Of a DNA stretch of 64,000 bases, positions 32,576 to 44,938 are shown piece after piece. Source of the stretch: Ciona savignyi (lineage: Eukaryota > Chordata > Ascidiacea > Phlebobranchia > Cionidae). The notes under the pieces are model-generated. The model saw only the letters and a list, made by a program, of their open reading frames with translations. It was not told the origin of the DNA and made no database searches. The stretch lies in the NCBI GenBank assembly GCA_000149265.1, contig CH001352.1:425386-489385 (forward strand), written 5' to 3'. Numbering within the stretch: the stretch's first letter is position 1; each line of letters opens with the position of its first letter. Both the position numbers and the translations under genes were made by a program.

Positions 32576-33865
32576 GGTTATTAATTTTCTTATGATTTAT
32601 CCTTGGAGACCAGAAGTGAATAGAAAATCCCTGTTTATTTTATTTTTATTATTTTAAATTACGCAGCAAATTTCACCTCACACCAGTTTCATTCTAATAA
32701 AATCCCCTAATTTGAAACAGCAAAAGATACATAGAAATAATATTTTGAGGGGAACCAAAGATTGTAATTGTTAAAATGTTGAACGGTAGTTTGGGTGATA
32801 GGATAGCGGGACCGAATTAGACACGGATTTTTATACAAAAAGGCCCAATAGTGATCCCATTTGGGCTGTAAAATTTAGTGCATTAAATACTTCGCCAAGG
32901 CTGTGCTGAACACTGACGTGGCCATGTAATTATATTGGTTTAAATGTATTTTAATAATCCATGGTTTGCAATTTGTAAATATGGAATAATTGGTATCTAC
33001 ATACCTGCATGTGTGAAAATTATTTAAAATTAGATTAATGTATATTTTTGTTCATTACAATAAAGATGTATTGTAGGAACTATTTAAAAAATAGCTAAAA
33101 CTGAAGCTTTTATAAGAGTGTTAATATCACACAGTTATATCCAATTACAGCATATAGTCATACAGTTAGGGTAACCATGCCAAATGTATAAACAGAAACC
33201 TTAACTTAAGTTGTCCTTCTTCCGGGCACTGCGAATGTTAACTAAAAGAATCCATAAAATGGCTTGAAATCTTATTAAATTAAACTTGAAACATTATAAC
33301 CAACCAATTTAATTGTTTTTACTAAAGGATGTATGAAAAAATCCACCTATGAAAAAACATGAAGCTTTAAATCACTAAATTTTTTTTTTATAACATTGAA
33401 ATGGTGTGAACAGCTATTTTAAATGTGATCGGCCTTGTTGCTTCTTTTTCACTTAACTTAATAACTAAAATTTAATTTATTTTAAATAATAAAATATATT
33501 CAATAAATACAATCAGTAAATTTTTAAAAACAAATACACACAAATTATTAAATCAGACCAAAGAAATTTCAGGAGTGTACTCCCCACTATTTTCAAGGTG
33601 ATACGCCGCTTTTTTATTTTCATACTTTTTGAATCGGTGACCATTGACACAACCTTGCAAAATAATTGTATGGGAGAAACCAGGCACGGCCTTTCAACCA
33701 TCCCACAGTGTGGTCACAGAACTGTTTTATTTGTAGTATAGACATAGTTTTGAACAGCCTAATGTCTTTCGCTGTACCTTCCCTGGTAGTATTTTATTTT
33801 GATTGATAAATATTTAATTTTGTGGGAGAAATAAACATATTTTTTATTTTATTTAGTGCTGCACC
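32576..33865. promoter_or_regulatory. Shared upstream region of UBXN1 and UFD1
   Basis: About 1.29 kb between two start codons pointing apart, so it must hold the promoters of both genes. It is AT-rich with no SINE and no clear TATA or CpG cluster. Just before the UFD1 start, a T-rich tract followed by TTTAG (33851-33855) and then TGCTGCACC forms a good splice acceptor 10 bases upstream of the ATG, either for a spliced leader or for a 5' UTR intron. Confidence 0.5.
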
Positions 33866-34813
33866 ATGTTTCGGAATATCTATGATAATGATTTTGGTCT
33901 TGGACCGAGGAACAACAAGTTCAGCAATAATTACAGATGTTACTCGAGCAGTTTCGGTGCGCTTTCCGATCAAAAGAGCCGTGACATTCAAAAAGGAGGC
34001 AAAATTATAATGCCTCCTTCTGCACTGGATCAGCTTAGTCGGTTGAATATTTCCTACCCGATGTTGTTTAAGTTGGTCAACCTGTCTAAGAACCGATCAA
34101 CACATTGTGGGGTGTTGGAATTTGTAGCAGAGGAAGGTGTGATCTATCTGCCGTACTGGATGATGCAAAATATGCTGCTTGGAGAAGGTGATCTGGTTCA
34201 GCTTGAAAACTGCACTTTACCGGTTGCGACATACGCGCGATTTCAACCACAGACTATGGACTTCCATGACATTTCGAACCCGAAAGCGGTGTTGGAAAAC
34301 GCACTTCGAAACTTCGCGTGCCTAACCAAATCGGATATGATAGCAATTCAGTACAATAGCAGGCAATATGAGCTATGCGTTCAAGAGGTGCGACCAGAAA
34401 ACGCTGTCTGCATTATCGAATGTGATGTAAGTCTAGAGTTCGACGCCCCGGTCGGTTACGTCGCGCCAATTCCACAGCCGAGAAAAACAGAGTCGGACAT
34501 GGTGATTGGAACTCCGGACATGAAACAAGCGATACAAGAGTACATTAAGGAAACCTCTGGGTTCTCCGCGTTTGACGGAACTGGAAATCGACTCGACGGG
34601 AAAAAGAAACGAACACGGCAAAAGAAAAGTGAGATTGACATGAGCAATGTTCAGAGAGGGGTACCCAATTACAAGTGGAGGTTTGGCCAGCTCACTTTCA
34701 TTCGGAATAACGAACCAAAGAAACAAGCAGATGACGCTGACTCTTCCTCTAACTTTGAAGCGTTCACAGGAAAAGGGCAACAGCTGAGAAAAAAGAAAAA
34801 CAAAAATATTTAA
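33866..34813 (+). CDS. UFD1: UFD1, ubiquitin recognition factor of p97
   Basis: One uninterrupted exon of 315 codons, close to human UFD1 (307 aa). With NPL4 it forms the heterodimer that brings polyubiquitinated substrates to the p97/VCP ATPase for extraction from the ER membrane and chromatin. The N-terminal double-psi-barrel domain spans about residues 17-195: KGGKIIMPPSALDQLSRLNI, CGVLEFVAEEGVIYLP, NPKAVLENALRNFACLT and ECDVSLEFDAPVGY are nearly as in vertebrates. Two C-terminal p97-binding SHP boxes are visible, FSAFDGTGNRLDGK (from 233) and FEAFTGKGQQLRKK (from 287). Between them lies the NPL4-binding region with VPNYKWRFGQLTFIRN. Lack of introns is unusual for the conserved gene and could reflect retroposition that replaced the ancestral copy, or intron loss. 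Polyadenylation signals AATAAA are at 34873 and 34892. Confidence 0.97.
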   Translation: MFRNIYDNDFGLGPRNNKFSNNYRCYSSSFGALSDQKSRDIQKGGKIIMPPSALDQLSRLNISYPMLFKLVNLSKNRSTHCGVLEFVAEEGVIYLPYWMMQNMLLGEGDLVQLENCTLPVATYARFQPQTMDFHDISNPKAVLENALRNFACLTKSDMIAIQYNSRQYELCVQEVRPENAVCIIECDVSLEFDAPVGYVAPIPQPRKTESDMVIGTPDMKQAIQEYIKETSGFSAFDGTGNRLDGKKKRTRQKKSEIDMSNVQRGVPNYKWRFGQLTFIRNNEPKKQADDADSSSNFEAFTGKGQQLRKKKNKNI

Positions 34814-35560
34814 ACATCGAAACCATTTCCTTTATATGAACACCTTCTTTTAATAGCTTGACTATAAACAGAAATAAATACATTGAAATTAAATAAAACT
34901 CTTTTACATAAGACATGTTTCTCTATTTGTGCAGCTACTAATGTATTTATATTTATTTGTCATTGTTCTGCTTAATTGTTCGAATTAATTCCATTTTTTC
35001 ATATGTAGATGGCCTTTACAGTCTGCTCTTTTCTTTCATTTTCTTTATGTTTAAGTACAGAATATTAGTTTCTGATATGTTGTCTACGAGTAGTTTATAC
35101 CAATGAAAATGCCATTAAAAATGATACACTAAAAATGAGGGAAAATGAATTTACAGTTACTATTTAACTGTGCTATAAATATTATCCTCTACAGTTTCAA
35201 ATCACCACACTGTTCCAAGGAAAATTTATAGGCGCGGAGGAGAATAACTGGGCTAATTTTAACTATGCCCCAAACTCTAATTTTAAACTTAAACGTAACT
35301 CTAGGCACTACCCATAATACTGATCCTTACGCCTTTATCTTTATTTTTGTCAGTTTCCCTCCTTCACTATTTAATTCATTTAGTTTTCCCCCACTGTTCG
35401 ACTTCCGTATGTAAGATATGCTGGTTTACATTGTTGTATTGGTTTATTGAATCCATGTGTCATGTACATGGGCCCACCGAATTGTCTGTTGCTTCGTTTT
35501 ACGTTGCATTCTTGCTCACAGTATTAAGGTGATTGTTATTATGTAATTCACGACCAGTAC
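34814..35560. other. Spacer between UFD1 and USE1
   Basis: Contains the UFD1 3' UTR with AATAAA at 34873-34878 and 34892-34897, and the USE1 upstream region. CGACCAG at 35551-35557, four bases before the USE1 start, is acceptor-like. The open frame at 35347-35532 has no recognisable similarity. Confidence 0.5.
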
Positions 35561-38500
35561 ATGATGCCGGTGTTGAAAAGCAAAACGGAGATTAACCTGA
35601 TCCGGTTGTTGGCTCGGTGTGAAGTAAAGGCTGCAGACAATGTTAAAGATGACTGGAGGCTGGAACAGGTGAGAATGATGTTTTTAAAATGATGTGAAAA
35701 ACTATTAAATATATTTAGGGGGATAGGATAGAATATTCATGTTAATCCCTGTGAATGGGAAAACCAAGGGGGTTAACACACGGGCAAGCGTCAGATCACC
35801 GTCGGGTTGCCCAAGCTATTGCAGTGCGTTGTGTATGATAGACACTCTCCTTCAACTTGGTAGAACCCATTAATCCACTGGGTTCAAGCAATGTCCGTTA
35901 ATTACCTTTCCCAAGGACACAGCTGACTAGCTAGTGACCAGAATCGAACCCGCAGCCTTTCGACTGAAAGGCGCCGCACTAAACCACCAGACTAAACGGT
36001 CAGATATTTGTTTACTCAAATAGCTTTGTTGGGTTGATCCTAAAACAGTGGACTTAGGGTTGTACTAAAATTAAAACAACGGCACAATCAATATACAACA
36101 CACTGCAATAGCTTCAGTAACCTGATAGTAGACATGAGATAATCTGATAATTGCCTGTGTGATAACTCTTGCATGTTTTCATTCACGGGTATAAACATTA
36201 AACCTATATATCCTATTTTTATATGCATACAATATCAACTGAAAAAAGTAATACGGGGATACATTAATGCTATTTCTTTTTTAGTACGTTGAGTGCTTGG
36301 AGACATACCTGGAAGAACTAAAGAAAGATACACAAAAGTAATTTTTTTAAATCTTTAAAAAATTGATAAAACCATGCATATTGTGTTGATCATATTGCTT
36401 TATTATTTTTTGTTCCATTTAAACAAGGAAGCCCAGTGAAGAAGCGCTGAAAGAATATGCCAAGAAGATTGCATTTCTAAAGGACTTTTTGAACACCAGA
36501 AACTTGGTGGGTAATCAACCTGTGTTTGTAGTATAGTATGTATTTAATTTAAAGGAAACAACTATGTTATGAGTTTAAAGTGTGAGTTAAAAGAAGTTTA
36601 TAGTATGCGAAAGTATAAGTTTAAAGGAGACAAGTATGTGATCAAACTATTTATATCTACAGCCAACTGCTGCCGAAAAAGCACTTGCAAATCAACTCCT
36701 TATTCCATCAGATAAACAAACCATTCCAGGTTTGGTTGGTTCCCCAACAGGCAAGTTTTTAACTCTTTTATAGAAGGATATTCTTGTAATCCTTGATTGT
36801 GACAGTGCAGAGGGCATTATCACACAGTCAATTGTTAGTTTACCTAGCTCACACCATCGGCCTACCTTATTTTAGTTTGTGATTGAGACGTTGTTTTTAG
36901 TTTAGGTACGGTACCAATTAATACACTGGGTTAGAGAAAAGTCATGTAAGTAAGTGCTTTGCCCAAGAACACAACCGGTGACACACTTAACTACCAAACT
37001 ATTCAAGTAAAAAAAGTGCGCCAATGATTATATGCTTTCCAGTATCTTTGCTTAACATTTAGTATAGCTAGGTTATAATTATTCCTTATGGAGGGGGGAA
37101 ATAAAGAAGGGCTGTAAAACCCGTCTTGAGTTGTCATTTTATCCTAAAATGATAACAAAATCTAATTCTCTGTTATGGTCTTTCCTTGTCAAAATGTCAA
37201 AAAGGGTCTTCTAATATCAAAACATTTAAAAAAGGTGTTCTCTTGTAGAAATCAAGCAAATAGTATTTTTTTCGTTTACTATAACTTTGTGTTTTTTTGC
37301 TCAATTTGCCCTGCACGACTGGCTGTTTTCTGTCATTTTACTGGAAGTGTCCATGTCTTTTTCGGCAATAAAGGACAGTGTGACTGTCGGATTAGCTTGT
37401 GCCTTCAGTCAATTTTCGAAGCCACCTTAGTGCGTTGGGTATTTGACATTACCTTAATATTAAAACACCACATTTCAACACACTGAACCAAGGCAACGTC
37501 CGTGTCTGTAAAACTGTTAACAAAGTAGGTAGGAATAACAATTAGGACCTTCTCAGGACAGTTCTTTGGCATTTTTAATTATTCATTAAAATATTTTTTC
37601 TCATTTGCATCAGGTAAACAAATCAAGCAAAACGCTGCGTTCAAGTATCAGTCTCAAATGAAAAAGGAGCTTTTTGCAAAGGTAGGAAACAATACCACTT
37701 CAAATTTTAGTTATACTGACACTTCATGTATAGTTTTGCTCAATGTTTTGTAATCGTCTTATCATTTGATCATGTTTCAGAGTGATGGTGTCACATCTGA
37801 TGATACAACTCTTCGTCATAGGAAGTAAGTATTAAGAGATCTGGAGTTAAAAATATATCGATTTCCATTACCGATTGAACAATTTCGACAGATTAGTCTG
37901 GTGGTTTAGTGCTTTCAACCGAAAGGTTGCTGGTTCGAAACTAGTCAGTTGTGTCCTTGGGCAAACGGACATTACTTGAACCCAGTGAATTAATGGATTC
38001 TGCTAGATTAAAGGAACATGTGAATTATACACAAACACACTACAATAGCTCCGGTAACTCGACGGTGCAAGACTTTATCTGACGATTTTCCCCTGTGTTA
38101 ACCACCTTGGTTTTTCCATTTACGGGGATAAATATGAATATCTTATCGTATATTTTATTTTACAACATTCCATGTGACTTTCCACGCATAGGAACACGAA
38201 ATGTGGACGAAGAAGTGAAACATCAGCAGAATGTTCATGAAAACATTGCAGAGGAGATTATCTCCCTCACGAGAAACCTTCGTCATAATATCACGGTGTC
38301 CGGTAACATTATAAGAGATGATACCAAGGTNNNNNNNNNNNNNNNNNNNNNNNNNNNNNNNNNNNNNNNNNNNNNNNNNNNNNNNNNNNNNNNNNNNNNN
38401 NNNNNNNNNNNNNNNNNNNNNNNNNNNNNNCTTTATTTGTTTCACCTGATAACTATTAGTTGCCTTTCTGCTGAAAGTTTGATTAAAATCAGTCAGTGGC

Positions 38501-39189
38501 TTAGTCTGTGTCTTTGGGCAATTAGCGAACATCAACTAAAAAAGCCCTGGTAACCCGACGGTTGGCGCAAGGTTGCCCATGTGTTCACACCTTTTTTCCC
38601 ATCCAGTGTGTTGTATATGATACACATATTCCTTCAATTTTGTAGAACCCATTAATCTGCTGGGTTCAGGCAATGTCCGTTAAGTGCCTTATGCCCAAGG
38701 ATACAACCGACTAGCTAGAGACCAGTTTCGAACCTGCAACCCTTCGATTAAAGGCGTCTCACTAAACCACTAGACTAACCGGTAACCCAGTAGATTAACG
38801 GGTTCGACTTGAAAAAATGTCTCAATTACACACAATGTAATAGCACCCTTAACCCAAGGCAAGGCAACCTCACAATTTTCCGTGTAATAACGCTAATTTC
38901 TATTCACGGAGCAAAACACCTTTTCTTCTTTAATTAAAAAAGTTTTTATGTAATACTGCCGCTACACGATTGCTTCGGCATAACATACGTTTAAACTACC
39001 CAACAGGTGATACAGCAGTCCGTGAAAAAGGCGGATTCCAACATCAGCCAACTTGAGCACGAGTCCAACCGCTTGGAGGCGCACCTGCGCAAAGGCACAA
39101 ACTGGTGGCTATGGATCTCATTGGCAGTTGTGTGCGCCACTTTCTTAACCATGATCGTTTTTATTCGATTTTTTCCGAAACCAAGATAA
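35561..39189 (+). CDS. USE1: Vesicle transport SNARE USE1 (p31)
   Basis: Eight exons: 35561-35668, 36285-36337, 36428-36506, 36663-36750, 37614-37681, 37781-37824, 38192-38328, 39007-39189; about 253 aa (human 259). USE1 is the ER Qc-SNARE acting with syntaxin 18, SEC20 and the NRZ tether in Golgi-to-ER retrograde traffic. Matches in order: INLIRLLARCEVKAAD, DDWRLEQYVECLETYLEEL, EALKEYAKKIAFLKDFL, AAEKALANQLLIPSD, then the SNARE motif from about VKHQQNVHENIAEEIISLTR to LEHESNRLEAHLRK, and a C-terminal anchor WWLWISLAVVCATFLTMIVF with KPR at the end. The intron after 36750 starts with GC (GCAAGT), a rare but normal GC-AG type. The exon 6 donor (phase 2) and exon 7 acceptor do not join in frame, so one base or a tiny exon is missing. 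The N gap falls wholly inside intron 7. Confidence 0.93.
35721..36001 (-). mobile_element. tRNA-derived SINE in USE1 intron 1
   Basis: GGATAGGATAGAATATTCATG start to CTAAACCACCAGACTAAACG head, with part of the GCGCCCACCGTCGG block missing. Confidence 0.85.
36030..36215 (+). mobile_element. SINE body/tail, diverged
   Basis: GGACTTAGGGTTGTACTAAA, TACAACACACTGCAATAGC, GACATGAGATAATCTGATAA, and CACGGGTATAAACATTAAAC. It abuts the minus-strand copy at 35721-36001. Confidence 0.65.
36775..37005 (-). mobile_element. Degraded SINE in USE1 intron 4
   Basis: Recognisable blocks: AAGGATATTCTTGTAATCC, TTATCACACAGTCAATTG, ATTAATACACTGGGTTAG, CTTTGCCCAAGAACACAACC. Confidence 0.55.
37887..38148 (+). mobile_element. 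tRNA-derived SINE in USE1 intron 6
   Basis: CGACAGATTAGTCTGGTGG head with a small deletion in the AGTGC/CTTTCAACCGAAAGG arm; tail AATATGAATATCTTATCG. It ends about 44 bases before exon 7. Confidence 0.85.
38331..38430. other. Assembly gap (100 N)
   Basis: Placeholder gap two bases inside USE1 intron 7; SINE pieces follow immediately, a likely cause of the assembly break. Confidence 1.
38445..38905. mobile_element. Nested SINE pieces in USE1 intron 7
   Basis: Three parts: a rearranged plus-strand piece (38445-38600, CTGGTAACCCGACGGTTGG), a minus-strand copy without tail (38600-38784, CCAGTGTGTTGTATATGATA to CACTAGACTAACCGG), and a plus-strand tail (38785-38905, AGATTAACGGGTTCGACTTG). This suggests one SINE inserted into another. 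Confidence 0.65.
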
Positions 39190-39370
39190 CGGCATTGTCA
39201 AAGTGCTACATTTTTGCGTATCATACCTGCGGTGCTTTAAGGTTTATGACTATATGAAGGGCGGAAAATTTGTATAACGGACAAGTGCAATAGTGTTTAA
39301 AATGCAAGTTTTTGAACTGCGCGTTCAACCATAGTACATTTGTATCGTGCACGCCTGCGAATGTCGGGGA

Positions 39371-39376
39371 AATAAA
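39371..39376 (+). terminator. Polyadenylation signal of USE1
   Basis: AATAAA about 180 bases after the USE1 stop codon, in AT-rich sequence. Confidence 0.55.
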
Positions 39377-40212
39377 TATGATGGTGATAAACTAAAAGTT
39401 TTTTGAAGCAGCTCAATCAGTAAATGTTTGATTCCTAGAAGCCGAAAGGTTGTGAACTCTTAATTAGACGATGGTGTATTTGGGACAGGTACTCGTCGTT
39501 TTACTAGAAATAAGAAATGTTTTGAGCATATACTAAATACTTCAACAGCTCTGATAACATGACAGTAGGCGCGAGATACCGCATAATAAAGCTTCATTGC
39601 GTGTTCGTGAGGGAATCTTTGGGTTTGGCGGCCATGACTAAACATACCTACATTAGTTAAGTTAATTGGATTACATAGGTGTTTTAGCGACGGTCAATTT
39701 GTCGTCGTTCCGTTTCCATTTTTATAGAAGGCCTTGCTGCGTGTTTTCATCGTGGAAACAAAAAATATAAACTGCCCTTGTGGTAACTCTGCCTGCGTTA
39801 TTGATCACTTTCTGGTCTTGCAAACTAAAGGTATCATATTGGGGTTATCCCCATCATAAGCCAACTAGTGCAGAGTATAACGTGGTTGGTCATGACGAAG
39901 GAAGGTTTATAGTTCGAATTCGTTCCCATTCTTTTAGTGAAGAGTTTCCCTACTCCCTTTTCCCTCTTATTCATTTTTTTAAACTTGGCCAGGTATTGAA
40001 CCCACAGGAGACGCTTGACTCGTAATTTTTAAAAAGAATTCTGTGTACGAATCGGTCGCACCAATCGTTAAGGCAAACTGTCCTTTCCAGTCGGAGTCCG
40101 CCGAAATTACTTTTTTTAATCGGGCTAGGTTTGGATGGCCTCCTGGGCCAAATTTAAAAAAACCCGATCTCGACCGATGGTAAATTTAACAATTGAGCAA
40201 TCTTTATCGGGC

Positions 40213-40330
40213 TTAGTATTGAACCCATTATGGTGACTTTTTTTCTAACACCGTGTTTTGTATAGAACAGGGTATGTGTATCGGTCTCGATATCCATTCG
40301 GCCACATGACCGTACCTACCGATTGAGCTT
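40213..40330 (-). repeat. tRNA-Ser/Leu-like dispersed unit, diverged
   Basis: TTGAACCCATTATGGTGAC (B-box side) and ATCCATTCGGCCACATGACC (A-box side) on the minus strand, the same layout as at 2363. Confidence 0.5.
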
Positions 40331-42504
40331 ACCGACCGCCTATTCCTTTCAAACGCCTCTTCTGATCATTTAAAGCTTATTTGGCTATTTATGTTTACTC
40401 TCCAGTCGTGGGAAGTTATTAAGCCCGCGAAGTAACAGAGTCGCCAATTTCCTGCAATTGTTGTGGGTGAGAGTACGGGTCGCTTTCAGTCTACCGAGTT
40501 ATTGTGTCTTCTCACAAACATTCTCCTTTGATGGCACAGCCGAATTGACGTGAAAGCGAAAAGCAGGACGCTCGAAATGCCAACATTTCGGGTTGCACTA
40601 GCCTGACAACTGGCCGTGATAAATTGCTGCAGAAGTGTAGCCACTTCGTACTCTTTACGACACTTCTATTGATCAAAGCTATGAACAATGCCTTGTATTC
40701 ATTTTCTGTCCCCTTGCTGGCATTCGTATAAAAGGATCTGTAACTACGTTCTTTGTCAGCATGTAAATAGAAATAAAAACAAACTATAAGCACCCCGTTT
40801 CGGGTCGTGATTAATTCCGACATGTTATGCTAAACGGTGTCGCGACTAAGTTCTTGGCATGAACAAACAATACAGCCTTGTTCATTTACATAAGCGTCAA
40901 TTTCATGATAAACGGCATGTCCTTTATAGAGCTAGGACACGGGTCGAAGCCCGTTAGTCTTGTTGCCCGCATATATTCGTGTTTAACTTCCCACTTAAAC
41001 GTGGGAAAATCCGTTCGCGGTCTTGTTTAAGACGTAATGTCATTAAAACGACAAGTCCGGATTTGCACTACTTACAACATTTACACCTCCATTAGAAACA
41101 AAGGCAGCGCGGGACACATAATGGGTCTTTTGGAAAGAGCGTTCCAAACGCATTTTCATATACGGTCACCTCTGTGTTATTTCAGAGCTAATTCACTGTG
41201 CAACCGCAGTAAGCAAGACGACAGGGCCACTTTCAAGCGCCATCAGTCCTCCATAGCGAAACTGCAGATGTCAAGTGAAAGGCCATCGCCAATGGAACCA
41301 CGCGACCCACGTCGCACCATTATGACGTCACAATCGCTGGCTCGCGCGGTGTCTTTGTCCGCCTCTCGTTCATAATGTTTTAAAAACCACATAATCGGTT
41401 TCTGAGGTACGTCATTGCAACAAAGGGTATGTGCAGACCCGACCATTCACCAACCGTTTATCCCAATAAGTATATTTGTCCTGACCTTCAACGTGATCTT
41501 TTGAGACCTCTATGAGGTGCGACGTCATTCGATAAATACATTACCAGCACCTGCGTTGAACGTTACGTAGCTTTCCTCTTTATAGTCACGCACTCATTAG
41601 ATGGGATATAGCTAATCCTATACAGCGTTGTGCCAAAGACGACGCTCTAATTTGTAACTATTAAACTATTACATCGGCTTTTGCGTGACTTGGATCTATA
41701 ATTCAACGAGAGCACGGACACGTAAACGTCATTGTTGGAGCGACGTCAAGTTTACGATCTTTTAATTTGCTGTAAATACCAGTTATACAACTCTTTGAAC
41801 TGTTGTTAGTGTTATGTAACATAACTTGTTTTATCCTCAATATATAGTTTTATGGTTTCTTTGAAAACTGACAGGACCCAATCGACTTGAAAATCGACAG
41901 GTGTTTCACCCAAGATCAAGTAATTCAAACTCGCTGCGTTTATATACCTCATGCGCGTTAAAATGAGTCGGTCGCTATAACTATACAACCCGCCGTTCTG
42001 AGTTTTTTCGTTTTTTTTGTGCATATAGTTTTGAACCCAAGTTGACTAGGTCCAAGTTTGTTTGCTGATTACGTATCAGTCGGATGGACACCGTTTCGTC
42101 AGACAACTTTTATTCTTTGCAAAGTTCCAAAGTTTGGAACTTTTTTTCAATATTTTTGCTGGATCGGCGTCGATGCCATCTTTGTCTTATTTTTTACTCC
42201 GTTTTTGAATAAGATGCTGTATATGGGTCGGTCGCCTTTGCTATTCAACCAGCCCTTTTTACTGGGTTATGTTTCGGAGCCACGATGTGCACGTTACTAT
42301 CACTGTTTTTGCATAGAAATCGGTGTATGTTTCGGTGGCATTAAGCATTCGACAAAACCACCGTTTTTTTGTAAACCAAGCGACATACTCTCGAGGGCGT
42401 TTTGTTTCCACCAAAACACCACGCGGAAGGTAATGCAAAATATTATGACCGCGTGGAGTGCTAGTGTGCTCTAGCACTGAAAAAATAGAATTCGTACCGT
42501 ACCG

Positions 42505-42600
42505 TCGTGTGGCCAAATAGTTGATGCCAGCTATGCATTTACCACTGACGGTCTTGACGACCAGCCCATCATTAGTTCGAACCTGAGCCCGGTAAAAAAA
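42505..42600 (+). repeat. tRNA-Ser/Leu-like dispersed unit
   Basis: GTCGTGTGGCCAAATAGTTG, then GACGGTCTTGACGACCAGCC and AGTTCGAACCTGAGCCCGG. Confidence 0.5.
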
Positions 42601-44555
42601 TTAAAAGAAATAAAATTTGTACCACTGGGAAAAGACCGCATTATTGTTTTTATTTGCAATGTTTATGATGACAAAACTAAGAATAATATTGATTTCGCGT
42701 ATATACAATAATAGTTCGGGGAATCTTTTATTATCCGCTTATGCATCAACTTTAAAAACGATTTTCTCCGCCCACCTTTAACTAGGGTTGACCGCTACAT
42801 TCCATTTCTATTTGTACTTTTCAGCGTAACCATATAACCGCTGTAACTGTGTTTAGTCATTCGTCACTCGCTCCTCAGTGTATTGATCATTTAACAAAGA
42901 TATAAATTTCACATTCCCCTTGTTTAAACAGTATAAAGCAAGCTGCTGGTGCCGCGGCAGTGGCGCGCCGTAAAAATGGCGAGGAAAAAATGATATCGTC
43001 ATGAAAGTGTTTCGTCGGGATATTTAATGGGGTCGCAAAAACGCCAAGGCTGTCTGTTTAGCTGAGTCGTGATCGGGAACACCGAGGCCCAGGCGACGCG
43101 AAGAACGATAAACGGATTTCGCATCGGCCGGAAAAGGCTACGAATTTCGGGGAAGGTTTCCTTGAAAATGTCGATGAGCGTAGTTCAGGTCGAGAGCTGT
43201 GCAGTTGACTTAGTACTTTTTATGCGTATTTAAGTACATACGTTGTACATAAAACGAATCCATTTTAAACACAATATTAAAAAGTAAGACAATAATTTCA
43301 AATTGGCTAAAAAACGTAGATCTATGCATGATGAAGACGTTTTTACAATACGTATATATATATAAAGCTAATTGGATTGTAGGAAATTTGCTTTATTTGT
43401 CCGATGTCAGACAACGCGTTGTTTCGCAATTTATACGAGTCACTTTACAAGAAGTGTAAACATAAGAAGGCTATCAATCCTGTATATTAAAATTATGCAC
43501 TTAATGTTATAGCAGATCGAATAGAGTCATAGTCGACACGAAAAAATTTTTTACGTCAACTCTGACACGAGAGCTTTCTGTTTCCGTATCTGCAAGTATG
43601 ACAAGGCATTTTTAGTACAGTTGTACAAATTCAACCACAGTCATGTGTATATAGTCAGCATGCTTTAACTAAATTTTCGATTCTGGACTCCGTAGGTCCT
43701 TTCCCGAGTATTCAATTGATTGGACAGTGTTTATCAACGAAAAGTAAGACCAGGCCAGGACGTGGACACAGAAGGCCTGATTCTAAGTTAATCGGGGCAA
43801 CACTGAAAAGCTAAACAAGTATTGCGCGGATATTAAAAATCTGCTAGTTGCTATGTACCCCCCATTAAAAATCGACTACCGGCGACTACTGTTGCAAGTA
43901 ACGTGTTTTGATTCATTTTAGAAAGCAAGGCTCCAAAGAATTTTAAATCCTTACAAATATATCTCAAGTGTTAATATAAAATGTAATTCCAGTCGTTTTA
44001 TCTGATGACAACTAAAAGGGCCAGGTGCAGTAGAAAAGTTAGGGGTTTGCCTCAATTTTACTGCTGTGCATATATTGTGGCGTCCTATGGCAAGGTCTAG
44101 TCTGTGTACTTGGATTTAACGATTGAACGGAATTCTCTTCGTAAAGAGATCATTTGATTTTAAATAGCAAATCATCAGCTGGTAAATACAAAGTCGAGTT
44201 CTTATTGGGTATCCAGCGAAAATAGAGCCAACGAACAGGTGCAGATAGACATTTAACGCAATGCGTTTTGAGAAACGTATGGTCGATATTACAAACCGCT
44301 GGTTATTCGAGACAACATTGTTGGCTAGCCGCAACCCGCACGCGCTGAAAAACGCGTAAAATTAAATCGGAGTCTTTATATCCGAGGCATAAAGTCCAAC
44401 AAGGGTTCAGTTGCGCATCTAACCTGATAACATCTTCACGTTTTCCTTGTTGTTTGTTAAACTGTCTCCAATTACAGGCATGTCGTGCCAGGTCGTGTAT
44501 TAATATCAGATTTACTGCATGCAAGGAATAATCCCAACGTCCGAAGGTTAGAATC

Positions 44556-44897
44556 ATGAGGCTGACAAGTCGTTCAAGGATCAGTTTTCTTGCTGCTTAC
44601 TTTCTGTGGAGCTGGAGCGCTCTGCTCGCTAGTGCCGCTTGGTGGTGAGTATATGGGATATCTATTAGTTTAAATTAGTTTATTCATTTTTTGCCCCGGT
44701 ATAAAATAACGGCACACGAATCAAATCACGGTACAGAAACCAGAAAAGACGGCAAAACGAACAGTCGTTAAAACACGTCATTAAAAAAGGATTTAAACTT
44801 TAAGTATATTGCGGACGCAACCGCCAAACCTAGACAAGTTTCCAATAAATTTTAAACATTTTTTATAACGATGAATTACATTGCTTCCAAAAAAAGA

Positions 44898-44938
<41 letters not shown>

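Larger units (their letters stand above)
39190..44555. other. Spacer between USE1 and Wnt, no gene recognised
   Basis: About 5.4 kb. AATAAA at 39371-39376 probably ends the USE1 mRNA. tRNA-like repeats occur at 40213-40330, about 42265-42365 and 42505-42600. The open frames in 40512-42516 overlap on both strands and resemble no family. The sequence after 40,800 should include the Wnt upstream control region; a TGACGTCA palindrome occurs at about 41323, a CRE-type site if used. No TATA box can be assigned. Confidence 0.45.

Noticed and set aside
42058-42516. Hydrophobic frame of 138 codons
   Set aside because: Overlaps an opposite-strand frame and a degraded tRNA-like repeat; no recognisable family.
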